The notes under the pieces are model-generated. The model did not search any database, had not been told where the DNA came from, and saw only the letters and a list, made by a program, of their open reading frames with translations. Source: an uncultured Dehalococcoidia bacterium (lineage in GTDB: Bacteria > Chloroflexota > Dehalococcoidia > Lucifugimonadales > CAJWUJ01). From it: DNA of 64,000 nucleotides. The stretch covers positions 1 to 64,000 of the forward strand of contig CAJWUJ010000001.1 of the NCBI GenBank assembly GCA_913047625.1, given 5' to 3'. Shown here one piece after another: positions 18,304 through 27,806 of this stretch. A program made the translations under genes and the position numbers. How positions within the stretch are numbered: the first letter of the stretch is position 1; each line of letters starts with the position of its first letter.

Positions 18304-18338
18304 AAAATAAAAAAACCCGATCCCCTTAGGGACGGGTT
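18304..18338 (-). terminator. T-box-controlled intrinsic terminator before ilvB
   Basis: On the minus strand AACCCGTCCC and GGGGATCGGGTT form a GC-rich hairpin followed by TTTTTTTATTTT. The 5' arm lies directly downstream of the T-box sequence and can compete with it, as in T-box attenuators. Readthrough gives ilvB expression 23 bases further on. Confidence 0.88.
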
Positions 18339-18592
18339 CTCTAGTATTCTCCCGCGGTACCACCCTATTTGCTCAAACCAATGGTGAGCCACCTCATCGA
18401 GCACAAACATGCTCTGCAGCTATAACGGACTACATCCGGCTCAGCTTACTCGATAACCATTCAGCTTGCAGCTCCAGAGTGATTTTCACGGTACTTCTAC
18501 ATTCCGGCTTTCACCATACCCGGTTCGCTTCCTATGTATATGAGCCGCTACTCTTCTCTTTCAACGCTTTTATTTTATATTCAGTTTTCAGC
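18304..18592 (-). promoter_or_regulatory. T-box riboswitch (tRNA-sensing leader) of ilvB
   Basis: The leader carries the 14-base T-box AGGGTGGTACCGCG (18353-18366), a Stem I region opening with GAGAAGAGTA, and the ACTCTGGAGCTGC element that follows the specifier loop. T-boxes bind a cognate uncharged tRNA and antiterminate. The bases GAAAATCACTC suggest ATC (Ile) as specifier codon, which fits ilvB, but Stem I was folded only by eye. Boundaries run from the inferred transcription start to the end of the terminator. Confidence 0.88.
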
Positions 18593-18598
18593 TGTGCC

Positions 18599-18627
18599 AC
18601 AGTACAACGAATATGGGTAATTGTCAA
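18599..18627 (-). promoter_or_regulatory. Promoter of the T-box/ilvB transcript
   Basis: On the minus strand TTGACA and TACTGT are separated by 17 bases, directly upstream of the T-box leader. This places the start of transcription near 18592. Confidence 0.65.
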
Positions 18628-18656
18628 ATAGACTAGTGCTTATCAGAAGACGGAAT

Positions 18657-19826
18657 TCAAGCGAGAACTTTAAACCGATAACTTAGTTGATTCGTCTCAC
18701 CTGTGGAGAATCTATCAGCTTTGAGCGGTGTAATGTCTGGTTTATCAACCTTTCCGGTTAGGATTAATTCAGAGACGATTCTTCCTATCGCTGGAGACTC
18801 CTTATAGCCATGACCGCTAAATCCACTGCATAGGTACAACCCCTCAACTTGAGAACAGGTGTCTACTATCGGATGGTCATCAGGAGTACTTGTATACAAA
18901 CCTGAATAACCGGTGAAATACTTGGCATTGGCTAGGTTTGGAACTCGGTTTGTCATTCTGTGCCAAACATCCTGTACATAGTCCATTTCTGGTTGCGCTT
19001 TATAAGTATCGGGATCAACGATTTCTTCATGATTTCCGTTTCCGATTAACCAATAGGCATCACCTTCCGGCCTGAAATAGACCAAGTGTCCTGTATCGCA
19101 TCCTGCAGGATGCCTATCAAGTAGATTATCGGGTCTTTGTAGGAGGATAACAGAGTGTCTTGTGGGCACTAAGGGAAGGTCTATATTTAATTGGCTGAGT
19201 ATTTGACTTGACCACGGTCCGGTTGCGAGAATTACAGTATCAGTTTGAATAGTGCCTTGTTTGGTTTGGACTCCCCTAATACGATCTCCTGTACGGTTTA
19301 TCTTAATTAAAGGGTTTTCCAATAGAATTTCAACACCCATTTCTCGTGCTCGGGTCGCATAACCTAGTGTTACTCCTGAAGGGTCTCCGTAACCAGATTC
19401 AGGTTCATAACCAATTGCGCCTACTCCTGAATAATCGAATCCCGGAGCTATTTCTTTTGCTTCAGCTACTGAAATAATATTGGTGTCTACTCCGACTGAC
19501 TTATGTAGCACAATGTTTTTCTTTAGACCATCAACTTCATCAGGACCCACTATGATCATAAAGCCCGTCTTAACCCATCCACCGTTACCCCCGACTATTT
19601 CGTCGAAGTTGCGCAGTGTTTCAAAACTTTCCCATGCTAATCGGGTATTTATCTCAGTCGAATAATGCATTCGAATTATACCGGACGATCGTCCGGTCGA
19701 TCCGGATCCAAGGGAGTCACGTTCTACTAATACGATGTCCCTTACTCCCTTTGAAGCTAGGTGATAGGCAATGCTGCAGCCCATCACTCCTCCCCCGACT
19801 ATAACTACTGATGCATGCGATTTCAT
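18657..19826 (-). CDS. FAD-dependent oxidoreductase of the DAO family
   Basis: 389 residues. The N-terminal Rossmann motif VVIVGGGVMGCSIAYHLASKG binds FAD, GSTGRSSGIIRMHYS is the family's second flavin contact, and a C-terminal YLCSGFSGHGYKESPAIG closes the FAD site. The pattern is nearest to sarcosine oxidase beta/glycine oxidase-like enzymes, which oxidise N-methyl or amino groups of small amino acids. The ATG has AAGGA. It lies 15 bases after the OYE-type flavoenzyme in the same direction, so the two are probably cotranscribed, which suggests a joint pathway for an N-methylated substrate (inference). Confidence 0.88.
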   Translation of the reverse strand: MKSHASVVIVGGGVMGCSIAYHLASKGVRDIVLVERDSLGSGSTGRSSGIIRMHYSTEINTRLAWESFETLRNFDEIVGGNGGWVKTGFMIIVGPDEVDGLKKNIVLHKSVGVDTNIISVAEAKEIAPGFDYSGVGAIGYEPESGYGDPSGVTLGYATRAREMGVEILLENPLIKINRTGDRIRGVQTKQGTIQTDTVILATGPWSSQILSQLNIDLPLVPTRHSVILLQRPDNLLDRHPAGCDTGHLVYFRPEGDAYWLIGNGNHEEIVDPDTYKAQPEMDYVQDVWHRMTNRVPNLANAKYFTGYSGLYTSTPDDHPIVDTCSQVEGLYLCSGFSGHGYKESPAIGRIVSELILTGKVDKPDITPLKADRFSTGETNQLSYRFKVLA

Positions 19827-19841
19827 TTTGTGTCCTTAGTC

Positions 19842-21878
19842 TTATAATTGCCTGCCAAGTTTATGGCCCTCTAGTATAGCGTCATGAACTGGTCTTGGTG
19901 CAACTGCATCTCCAATGACATATGTATCACTTATGATTGATTTTGCTACTGGATAAAGGTCATTAACCGACTGATGAGAAGTTAAGAGCACTACGGCTTG
20001 CGTAGTAGTTTCCCAGTGTATTCCGGAATAAACATTAAAGAGAGTTATGGATTGTTCATTGATTGATTTAATGAAAGTATCGGGAGTAATCGTAATATTT
20101 GGTGTCGAATGAATACGTTCTAAATGAGCTATGTGATTACCTATAGTATATGGGGACGAAGCAACCGTCGCCCACTGAGTGATGATTTCTACATTGGTAA
20201 TAGATTGTGCTAGAAGTAATGCTAATCCTGGAGCAATTTCGTCTGAAAAATCATCAATGATGGTGATGTGGTTTACGTTTTGATATGCGCCATTCAGAAT
20301 GGATTCATAGGTATAAACAGGCATTGTGTGATTGATATCTATTGGAGCTCCAAATAATAATACCGGGTTAGTAGTGGAGGTTTGAGAACCTGTCGCAATA
20401 ACGACTTTGTCTGGCCCTTGTTGCTTGAGAATAGAAGGTAGATTGTCGGGCGTAATAGTTTGGTTCACAAGTGTCTGGACTGAAAGAGATTTGAAGGTAT
20501 GTTCATACCAAGCTATGGTTTTACCCCATTCATACTGGAATGGTAGTTTAGCTTGCAGACGTAGCCGGCCACCAACGTTACTTTGTTGTTCGTAAAGAAC
20601 TACATGATGACCTTTTTCTGCTGCAACCCGTGCAACTTCGAGCCCGCTGGGTCCACCTCCTATAACTATGATACCCCGCGGTGAAGGCGTCTGCTGTAAT
20701 GAACCAGCTCCCCAATAACTTTCTCTTCCATGTGATGGATTCTGGAAACAACTTACACGTAAAGATCTAATGCCTCTTCCAATACAAAAATTTGCCCGTA
20801 CGCATGGCCGGATATCATCTGCTTTATTTGCCATTGCTTTATTTGCAAATTCAGGATCAGCAAAGAGTTGTCGTGCCATCAGGATCAGGTCACACTGGTT
20901 TTTCTCGAGGGCCTGTTCAGCTTGTAAGGGATGATTAATACTACCGATTCCAAAAACTGGCACAGAGGAAATGTCTTTGATTTGTTTGGTGTAAGGTAAC
21001 TGAAACCCTGCTTCTCCATAACCCATGGGTTGGATTCTGTATTCAGAAAAATGATTACCGATAGTAACGTTGACGTAGTCTACTTGAACATTAGAATTGA
21101 TGAATTGAACAATCTCTTGAACATCCTTTATGGTCAGATCTCCTGAACACAATCCATCACTGTTTATCCGGTATCCTAACACTATTTCATGTCCTGCTTC
21201 TTTGCGAATCATCTGCAAAATATTTAGGAGAAATCGACACCGATTTTCCATACTTCCGCCATATTCATCGTTCCTTTTGTTGAAATAAGGGCTGAGAAAT
21301 TGCCATGGAAGCATAGAATGGGAGGCAGCTATCTCTACACCGTCTACTTTGGCTAAAACTGCTCTGAGAGCTGCTTGGGAATAGTCTTGGGTGATTTGTT
21401 GAATTTCTCCCAAGTCCACCTCTTTTACATTGACCCCTGGTATTCCAAAGCTAGAGTAGGCAGTTGGGGCAGAAAAAACTGTGGATACATCAGGATCTTT
21501 GTAGAGTGCATTTTGCTGGAACTCCATGCTTCTTCCAATCGAGGTGTGGAAAAGCTGTATAAACAGCTTAGCGCCGTATGATTGGACCTTGGTAGCAATT
21601 TTGTGCAATGGTTGAATATTCGAGTCATCGAAGAGCTGAGGATCCAAATACGGGTAGTAGGTGGTGCTTTTCGAAACTCTTGTATTTCCAATAATGATTA
21701 ATCCCTGTCCACCTTTTGCGCGTTCTCCATAATAGGAAACTGAATCTTCATCAAATGTTCCTTCTGCCTGCTTCCCACTTGTAACTGGACAGTTTGGGGC
21801 GAAGCCTAGCCTATTTTTTAGAACAGTGGAGCCGATTTCTAACGGGGTGAACAAGTGTTTGAATTGTTTTTGAGTCAT
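19842..21878 (-). CDS. OYE-type NADH:flavin oxidoreductase with FAD domain (TMADH/FadH-like)
   Basis: 678 residues: an N-terminal FMN TIM barrel of the Old Yellow Enzyme family (FTPLEIGSTVLKNRLGFAPN; barrel to about 340), a small Fe-S segment, then a C-terminal FAD/NAD domain (GIIVIGGGPSGLEVARVAAEKG). This is the architecture of trimethylamine/dimethylamine dehydrogenase and 2,4-dienoyl-CoA reductase. The Fe-S segment reads CVRANFCIG ... VSCFQNP: the second of the four usual cluster cysteines is Ala, so a normal 4Fe-4S cluster is doubtful. Substrate unknown. It lies upstream of, and probably with, the DAO oxidase. Confidence 0.88.
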   Translation of the reverse strand: MTQKQFKHLFTPLEIGSTVLKNRLGFAPNCPVTSGKQAEGTFDEDSVSYYGERAKGGQGLIIIGNTRVSKSTTYYPYLDPQLFDDSNIQPLHKIATKVQSYGAKLFIQLFHTSIGRSMEFQQNALYKDPDVSTVFSAPTAYSSFGIPGVNVKEVDLGEIQQITQDYSQAALRAVLAKVDGVEIAASHSMLPWQFLSPYFNKRNDEYGGSMENRCRFLLNILQMIRKEAGHEIVLGYRINSDGLCSGDLTIKDVQEIVQFINSNVQVDYVNVTIGNHFSEYRIQPMGYGEAGFQLPYTKQIKDISSVPVFGIGSINHPLQAEQALEKNQCDLILMARQLFADPEFANKAMANKADDIRPCVRANFCIGRGIRSLRVSCFQNPSHGRESYWGAGSLQQTPSPRGIIVIGGGPSGLEVARVAAEKGHHVVLYEQQSNVGGRLRLQAKLPFQYEWGKTIAWYEHTFKSLSVQTLVNQTITPDNLPSILKQQGPDKVVIATGSQTSTTNPVLLFGAPIDINHTMPVYTYESILNGAYQNVNHITIIDDFSDEIAPGLALLLAQSITNVEIITQWATVASSPYTIGNHIAHLERIHSTPNITITPDTFIKSINEQSITLFNVYSGIHWETTTQAVVLLTSHQSVNDLYPVAKSIISDTYVIGDAVAPRPVHDAILEGHKLGRQL

Positions 21879-22123
21879 AGGACCATCTGGATTATGAAAG
21901 AGCTAATTCGAGGCGAAGGATAACATTTAGGGTTCTGTTGGGCAAGAAAACAGGCTGGTTATCAAGAGAGATTTAATTCACAAAAGGCGCTTGGTGATAG
22001 GGTTTTCCAACATTGTTTTTTTGAAGCCTCTCAGGGTATGGTATTATTCCTTTAGAAGCATTATGGTAAACCTTTAAGTAGTGTTTCTGGATACGATTTT
22101 ATTATGATGGGAGTATGGAAGTC

Positions 22124-22915
22124 ATGCCTAATTTTGCAGCGAACATAACGATGATGTTTAATGAAGTTGAATTCCTCGAACGCTTTCAACAAGCCTCTCA
22201 GGTTGGTTTTAAAGGAGTTGAATATTTGGTTCCTTATGCATTTGAGGCAGAGGCGATTGCTGAACAGTTGCATAAATATAACCTGAAGCAAGTTTTATTT
22301 GACTTGCCTGTGGGTGACTGGGATGGTGGCGAACGAGGCTATGCTTGTCATCCAGACCGTGTCGAAGAATTTAAAGAAGGTGTGGAATTAGCCATTAAAT
22401 ATGCAGGTATTACAGGTTGTACTCAACTTTGTTGTTTAGCAGGTAAGGTTCCCGTAAATGTCAGCGAAGAAGAAATTCGGTCAACTTTGATATCTAATTT
22501 GTCATATGCAGCAGCCAAATTGCAGGACAAAGGGATTAGTCTTTTACTTGAGCCGATTAATTCAAAAGTTGATATCCCTGGATTTTACCTAGAGACCAGT
22601 GCTCAGGCACTTGATATCATAAAAGACGTGCCTAGTGACAATGTATTTTTGCAATACGATGTGTATCATATGCAGATTATGGAAGGTGATCTGGCTAGGA
22701 CAATGGAACGATGCCTTGATCAAATAAAGCATATTCAAATTGCGGATCATCCAGGGAGACATGAACCTGGTACTGGAGAGATTAATTATAGTTTCCTTTT
22801 TGATCATCTGGATCAGATTGGCTACAAGAACTGGATCGGATGCGAATATCGTCCAGTTGGGGGAACATTGCCAGGATTAACATGGGCTGCTCCTTACTTG
22901 GAAAGCTTGACTTAG
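22124..22915 (+). CDS. Hydroxypyruvate isomerase-like sugar isomerase/epimerase
   Basis: 263 residues of the AP-endonuclease-2 TIM-barrel superfamily. PNFAANITMMFNEVEFLERF at the N terminus, the FDLPVGDWDGGERGYACHP stretch and LLLEPINSKVDIPGFYLE with a metal-binding Glu closely follow the hydroxypyruvate isomerase (Hyi) pattern; later metal ligands lie in QYDVYHMQI and CEYRP. The ORF track starts three codons earlier at 22115, but there the ribosome-binding site would be one base away; ATG 22124 has GGGAG at about ten bases and the family start. Real substrate may be another 2-ketose or inosose. Confidence 0.87.
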   Translation: MPNFAANITMMFNEVEFLERFQQASQVGFKGVEYLVPYAFEAEAIAEQLHKYNLKQVLFDLPVGDWDGGERGYACHPDRVEEFKEGVELAIKYAGITGCTQLCCLAGKVPVNVSEEEIRSTLISNLSYAAAKLQDKGISLLLEPINSKVDIPGFYLETSAQALDIIKDVPSDNVFLQYDVYHMQIMEGDLARTMERCLDQIKHIQIADHPGRHEPGTGEINYSFLFDHLDQIGYKNWIGCEYRPVGGTLPGLTWAAPYLESLT

Positions 22916-23003
22916 TCCTAGCCATGAAGATCTGATTCAGTCAAGCCAAAGATGTCGAAACTATATACAACCTTAATGTATTAGATTCCTTTGGAGATTT
23001 AAT

Positions 23004-23807
23004 ATGAGCATTGGAAAAACTACAAAGTATAGCTCTGATATTCATGACCTAAGAATGAAAATTCGCATGAACGAATGGTCGAGTCAGACTACAGGTATGG
23101 CACCCCAGAACGTGCAAACTAACTTAGCAGTTCTTCCAGAAGAATATGCTTTTGACTTCTTGCTCTATTGCCAGAGAAATCCACAAGCATGCCCAGTTAT
23201 CGAAGTGTTGCGTCCTGGGGTATCACAGCCTTCTTTTGTATCGAATCGTGCGGATATTCGTACTGATTTACCCAAGTATGTAATCTATGAACATGGCAAA
23301 AAAATATGTGAGGTTGAGGATATTCAATCCTACTGGCGGGATGATCTAGTTACTTTTTTAATAGGCTGTGCATTTACATTTCAGGGACCTTTATTGGATG
23401 CTGGTATACATATTCGACATTTGGAAGAAGGAAGAAGTGACCCAACGTATATTACTAGTATTGCTACAAGACGTGCCGGTATTTTCTACGGTCCATTAGT
23501 TGTTTCCATGTGGCCTGTGAAATGGAAGGACGTAGCTAAGGTGGTGCAAATTACGGGGCGATTGCCATTGGCGCATGGATCTCCCGTACATGTTGGTGAT
23601 CCAAAACATTTAGGAATAGTTGATTTGGATCACCCTGAATACGGAGAGGCAGTGTCATTGCAGGAAGATGAAGTTCCAGTCTTTTGGGCATGTGGTGTAA
23701 CCCCTCAACAGGCAGCAGCAAAAGCGAAACCCTCGTTAATGATTACTCATTCATCAAGCCATATGTTCATCACGGATTTGTCCTACAGGCACTTGGATAT
23801 TATGTGA
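23004..23807 (+). CDS. DUF1445 putative hydro-lyase
   Basis: 267 residues of the DUF1445 (YcsI-like) family, named putative hydro-lyases; some eukaryotic relatives are D-glutamate cyclases. The N-terminal MKIRMNEWSSQTTGMAPQNVQTNL is diagnostic, as are FLIGCAFTFQGPLLDAGI and the C-terminal VFWACGVTPQ and MITHSSSHMFITDL. The ATG follows GGAG. It lies 88 bases after the isomerase-like gene. Reaction in this organism is unknown. Confidence 0.87.
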   Translation: MSIGKTTKYSSDIHDLRMKIRMNEWSSQTTGMAPQNVQTNLAVLPEEYAFDFLLYCQRNPQACPVIEVLRPGVSQPSFVSNRADIRTDLPKYVIYEHGKKICEVEDIQSYWRDDLVTFLIGCAFTFQGPLLDAGIHIRHLEEGRSDPTYITSIATRRAGIFYGPLVVSMWPVKWKDVAKVVQITGRLPLAHGSPVHVGDPKHLGIVDLDHPEYGEAVSLQEDEVPVFWACGVTPQQAAAKAKPSLMITHSSSHMFITDLSYRHLDIM

Positions 23808-23930
23808 GGTTCTTTCCTGTAGATAGAATCATCATATATTTCCATAAGTTGACTTGATAATTTGACAGTATGTACACTTTGTAGAGAAGAGATCTAAAAA
23901 ATCTCGGTCGTGAAATGAGGTTTGTTGTTG

Positions 23931-24851
23931 ATGGAAATAGGTGCTTTTGAGATTGAAGATGATGTTCTGAACCTTGAACATCCCAGAATGATTGTTACTC
24001 TTCGCCCATGGATAGATGTAGGATCAGTAGGCACGATGGCGTTTTCTTATCTCGACAACTTTTTTGATATTCAACCCTTTTTTACTACTCATCCTGTGGG
24101 CAAACTTAGTCATCCAGGACGGTTCTACGATTTTACTCGTTACAGGCCTACAATGTATCGAGTAGAGGGGGTTAGAAATATTGATGTACCCAATTCCAGT
24201 CTACGGGGGATCAAAAACCATATGGGTCATGACTATTTGTTTTTGAGAATTTTGGAACCCCATTCAAATAGTGAACTAGTGTTGGATTCTATAGTAGAAG
24301 TTGCCGAGTACTATGGTGCCAGTATGTATTGGCAGATTGGTAGTATGTACGGAGCGACACCCCATACAAGACCATTAACGATCACAGGTTGGTCAAGTGA
24401 AGAGAAGATCCAACAGTGTTTTGAAGAGTTAAACATTCATGCAAGTACATATGAAGGTCCTACTAGTATTATGAGTATGGCAACAGAGAAATTGAGAGAT
24501 AAAGGGATTTCTACAAGTCATACACTGGTGCAATTACCTCCATATGCGAGGCTAGAAGAGGACTATCGAGGACAGGAACAAATACTGGCATTATTGGATA
24601 AAGTTTATGATTTTGGATTTGATTTAACAGAAATTATAAAGAAGGCTGATGAGCAATATAGTCATTTAGATGGCTTAGTGCAGGCAGACCCTGCAGTAAA
24701 GTCAATGGTTAAGAAACTTGAGCAACTCTACGATGCTCAATCACGTGAGCCAAATGAACCAGATGTGAAGTTACCTGGATCAGTCGACGCGTTGCTCAGA
24801 GACTTGGAAAAAAATGCCGACAATGATGATCCCGTCGAACCGACTAGCTAG
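23931..24851 (+). CDS. PAC2 family protein
   Basis: About 306 residues of the PAC2 (proteasome-assembly-chaperone-like) family. Signs are the N-terminal PRMIVTLRPWIDVGSVGTMAFSYL, the central RGIKNHMGHDYLFLRILEPH and the MYGATPHTRPLTITGW block. Bacterial members are widespread and uncharacterised. The C-terminal ~90 residues are acidic and helical (LDKVYDFGFDLTEIIKKADEQ to the end), probably an oligomerisation tail. The ORF track begins at a TTG (23922); ATG 23931 has GAGG at about 11 bases and is preferred. No proteasome gene is nearby. Confidence 0.82.
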   Translation: MEIGAFEIEDDVLNLEHPRMIVTLRPWIDVGSVGTMAFSYLDNFFDIQPFFTTHPVGKLSHPGRFYDFTRYRPTMYRVEGVRNIDVPNSSLRGIKNHMGHDYLFLRILEPHSNSELVLDSIVEVAEYYGASMYWQIGSMYGATPHTRPLTITGWSSEEKIQQCFEELNIHASTYEGPTSIMSMATEKLRDKGISTSHTLVQLPPYARLEEDYRGQEQILALLDKVYDFGFDLTEIIKKADEQYSHLDGLVQADPAVKSMVKKLEQLYDAQSREPNEPDVKLPGSVDALLRDLEKNADNDDPVEPTS

Positions 24852-24876
24852 CTAAAGGACAGCTGAACTGATACGT

Positions 24877-26112
24877 CTAAACTAGTGTGTTCTTGTATGC
24901 TTTTCCACCTTTCATGATTAACGGTAGATGCTTACCTTGTTCTTGTAGTAGGTTGAGATCTGCGAGAGGATTGCCATCAACTACCAATATATCCGCCAGT
25001 GCTCCATTCTGAATAACACCAAGCTCCCCTGTTCTCTTAACAAGTTCCGCATTGATCACTGTCGCACTTTGGATAACTTCAAAAGGAGTTAGGATTTGAG
25101 CTCGAATTGAGAATTCGAGGCTTTGATAGTGATGAAGTTCCCCAAGTAAATCAGTTCCGAAACCAACTTTCACCCCTTCTTTATGGGTCATTTCTAGTAT
25201 ATCCAATCCTGCTTTTCGAACGATTTGTAGTTTGTCCATGCTTACCTGAGGCAAACCCCACGATGTGCCTTCTTTTTGCATTGCATCTAGTGTTACTAGT
25301 GTTGGAATAAGAAACGCATCTTTGCGAACCATTAACTGAGCTGTTTTTTTATCTATGAGGTTTCCATGTTCAATACATCGGACTCCGTATTCAATCGCCC
25401 TGGTAACAGCTTCAGAAGTGTAGGCATGTGCCATTACATATTTGTCCCAGGATTGAGCTTCCCAAACTATTGCCCTAATTTCTTCCTCCGAATATTGAAG
25501 GTTCCAGATGGGGTCGGTTGGTGAAGCTACTCCACCAGACGCCATTATCTTAATTTGGCTAGCCCCTTTCCTTAATTCCTCGCGGGCTGCCTTCCTCACT
25601 GCAGATACACCATCTGCTACAATTGACAGGTCATAATGGCTTGAAAAACAGGTACAGTGGTCCCAGTGTGCTGTGCTAGCCCTGAAGTCACCATGGCCAC
25701 CTGTTTGGCTCAATGCTTTTCCAGCGAAAAATACCCTTGGTCCTGCTACGATTCCTTGATCTATAGCTGCCGTTAATCCCCAGTCTGCACCTGCAGCATC
25801 TCTCACTGAGGTAAAACCTCGCATTAACATATCTTCAGCAATTTTGTGAGCTCGGAGTACTGTTAGACTTGCTGGTTCATTAATGAGCTTAGATAGGTCG
25901 ACAGTTGTGGCGATAAGATGAACGTGTGCGTCAATCAGGCCAGGCATCACAGTTTTGCCTTTGACGTCAATCACATGAGCAGTACTCGATTTAATTGGGG
26001 TTTCAGAAACCTCAGTGATCCGATCTTCTGTTATTAAGATATGAATGTTTTCTTGAAGTTCTGGGGAGTCACTATTGAGTAGGGTACAATTCTTTAGAAG
26101 GATCGATGTCAT
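24877..26112 (-). CDS. Metal-dependent amidohydrolase (imidazolonepropionase-like)
   Basis: 411 residues of the Amidohydro_1 superfamily. The first metal site HxH is in MPGLIDAHVHLIA, IKIMASGGVASP carries the bridging Lys, then MAHAYTSE and CIEHGNLID give two His, and VGFGTDLLGELHH the catalytic Asp. This is the prolidase-like/imidazolonepropionase-like group that cleaves dipeptides or cyclic amides. The ORF track starts at a GTG (26154) without ribosome-binding site; ATG 26112 has GAGG at seven bases and the typical N-terminal strand. It is similar to the enzyme at 41001-42242. Confidence 0.87.
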   Translation of the reverse strand: MTSILLKNCTLLNSDSPELQENIHILITEDRITEVSETPIKSSTAHVIDVKGKTVMPGLIDAHVHLIATTVDLSKLINEPASLTVLRAHKIAEDMLMRGFTSVRDAAGADWGLTAAIDQGIVAGPRVFFAGKALSQTGGHGDFRASTAHWDHCTCFSSHYDLSIVADGVSAVRKAAREELRKGASQIKIMASGGVASPTDPIWNLQYSEEEIRAIVWEAQSWDKYVMAHAYTSEAVTRAIEYGVRCIEHGNLIDKKTAQLMVRKDAFLIPTLVTLDAMQKEGTSWGLPQVSMDKLQIVRKAGLDILEMTHKEGVKVGFGTDLLGELHHYQSLEFSIRAQILTPFEVIQSATVINAELVKRTGELGVIQNGALADILVVDGNPLADLNLLQEQGKHLPLIMKGGKAYKNTLV

Positions 26113-26389
26113 TAGAAACCTCGCTTTGAATAGAGCTTCTCGCTGTTTTCGCACAGAATCTAAACTTAACTAGACCTGAGAGTATTAGTTTAGCCCTTAC
26201 TATGGTGATAAGTGTATCAGATATTTTACAATGAGGTTACTTGGTTTAAACAACAGAATATTTATTGGAATAAAAAACCATGTTGTTACAAATTAATGAC
26301 AACTGAAACAGATATAAATCAAAGGTGTAGAATTGTGCCATCGTAGATTAGATCCTAGTGGCATCTTACTTGTCTAAAATTCAAATAGT

Positions 26390-27640
26390 ATGCTTAGTTC
26401 AAAATCATCAAATCGTGTATCCCTTTTTTCCTGGGTTCTTTATGACGTAGGGAACACTATATTTTTCACTGGTATTGTGGGTCTCTTTTTCCCTCTTTGG
26501 GTCGTCACTGAGATGGAGGGAACAGATTCTGACTATGGTTTTACATTGTCTGCTTCCATGTTTGTAGTGTTACTCATAGCTCCTTTTGTTGGAGCTGTTT
26601 GCGATCGAGTACGTAATTTAAAATATGGAGTCTCAGCTTGTACATTGATTGCGGTTTTTGCAATCTTTCTGGCAGGATTTAATATCGAAATATTATTGGT
26701 TGGACTAGTCCTTTTTGGGGTTTCATTTATCTTTATGAATATGGCAGAAATTTTTTACAACTCAGGTTTATCCCTCATATCTACCAATCAAAATATTGGC
26801 AGGATTGGTGGTATAGCTATAGGCATTGGTTATATTGGAGCTTTGGTAGCAGTGTTGATAGGAGTAGTGGGAGTTGAACACTACGGTTACGACTATGGGT
26901 TATCTTTTCAGATTATTGCTGGCTTTATTTTATTGGTGAGTATACCTATGAGTATATTTTTTAAGGATCAACAGAAGCTATCTTCAAAACACGCATTTCC
27001 TGCCATTGGCTTAGCTACTCTACGACAGTTTTTTGCTGGAGTCAGGTATATTTTCAGATCACCCTCGATTCGTATATTCATGGTTGCTCGTTTTTGGTAC
27101 ATGTGGGCCATTGGAGTAGGATCTAGTTTTGTGGCGCTTTATGGATTAGACACATTAGGTCTTACCTCTTTCCAAATTGAAATGATTCTACTTGTCGGTG
27201 TTATTTTTGCAATGCCGTTTGGAATGCTGTGGGGAGTTTTAGTAGATCGATTGGGATCAAAACTTTGTCTCCAGTTAGTATTGACTGGTTGGGCGATCGT
27301 TTTTTTGTTAGCAATAATGGTCCCCCTTTTTAATTGGTCGACAGAGATATGGTGGTTATTTGGTATCTTGGTTGGTTGCTTATACGGTGGGTTATGGACT
27401 GCAGATAGGCCTCTGCTTATAAGTTTAAGTCCCGAAGGATTCCTAGGGGAATCGTTCGGATTCTACTCTTTGATGGCAAGATTTGCGTATTTAGTGGGAA
27501 CGTTTGTATGGGCTATTCTCTCGGATACGTTCGCACAGGGCCAAATTATGGCTGTAGGGACTCTATTTCTAAGTACCCTGATAGGATTAGCTTGCGTTTG
27601 TATGATTTCAAATACAGGCACTCGGGTTATTAACAAATAA
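26390..27640 (+). CDS. Major facilitator superfamily transporter (UMF1/Atg22-like)
   Basis: 416 residues with about 12 hydrophobic segments. The start SLFSWVLYDVGNTIFFTGIVG is typical of the UMF1/Atg22-like branch of MFS exporters, and the loop CDRVRNLKYGVSACT is the usual TM2-3 loop. Substrate unknown. The ATG has no visible Shine-Dalgarno site, so the transcript may be leaderless or the start may lie a few codons further in. The shadow ORF 27463-27702 is ignored. Confidence 0.85.
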   Translation: MLSSKSSNRVSLFSWVLYDVGNTIFFTGIVGLFFPLWVVTEMEGTDSDYGFTLSASMFVVLLIAPFVGAVCDRVRNLKYGVSACTLIAVFAIFLAGFNIEILLVGLVLFGVSFIFMNMAEIFYNSGLSLISTNQNIGRIGGIAIGIGYIGALVAVLIGVVGVEHYGYDYGLSFQIIAGFILLVSIPMSIFFKDQQKLSSKHAFPAIGLATLRQFFAGVRYIFRSPSIRIFMVARFWYMWAIGVGSSFVALYGLDTLGLTSFQIEMILLVGVIFAMPFGMLWGVLVDRLGSKLCLQLVLTGWAIVFLLAIMVPLFNWSTEIWWLFGILVGCLYGGLWTADRPLLISLSPEGFLGESFGFYSLMARFAYLVGTFVWAILSDTFAQGQIMAVGTLFLSTLIGLACVCMISNTGTRVINK

Positions 27641-27806
27641 TGAGGCATTCTTGATACTTTGCCCATAGGTTGTCTCTGGAGATCGTTTTGGAGATGACTC
27701 AAGGAATTCTATAAGGTTTGTATTTTCATAGCGTTATAGCTATTGTTTCAAAGATAGTGTGACGATAGAATCAGGAAACCATTTGTAGTGAAAGGAGCAG
27801 GAAGTA

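Noticed and set aside
18282-18410. N-terminal extension of the IlvB ORF (MFVLDEVAHHWFEQ...)
   Set aside because: It is the T-box, antiterminator and terminator RNA read as protein; the ATG at 18281 has a ribosome-binding site and the family N terminus.
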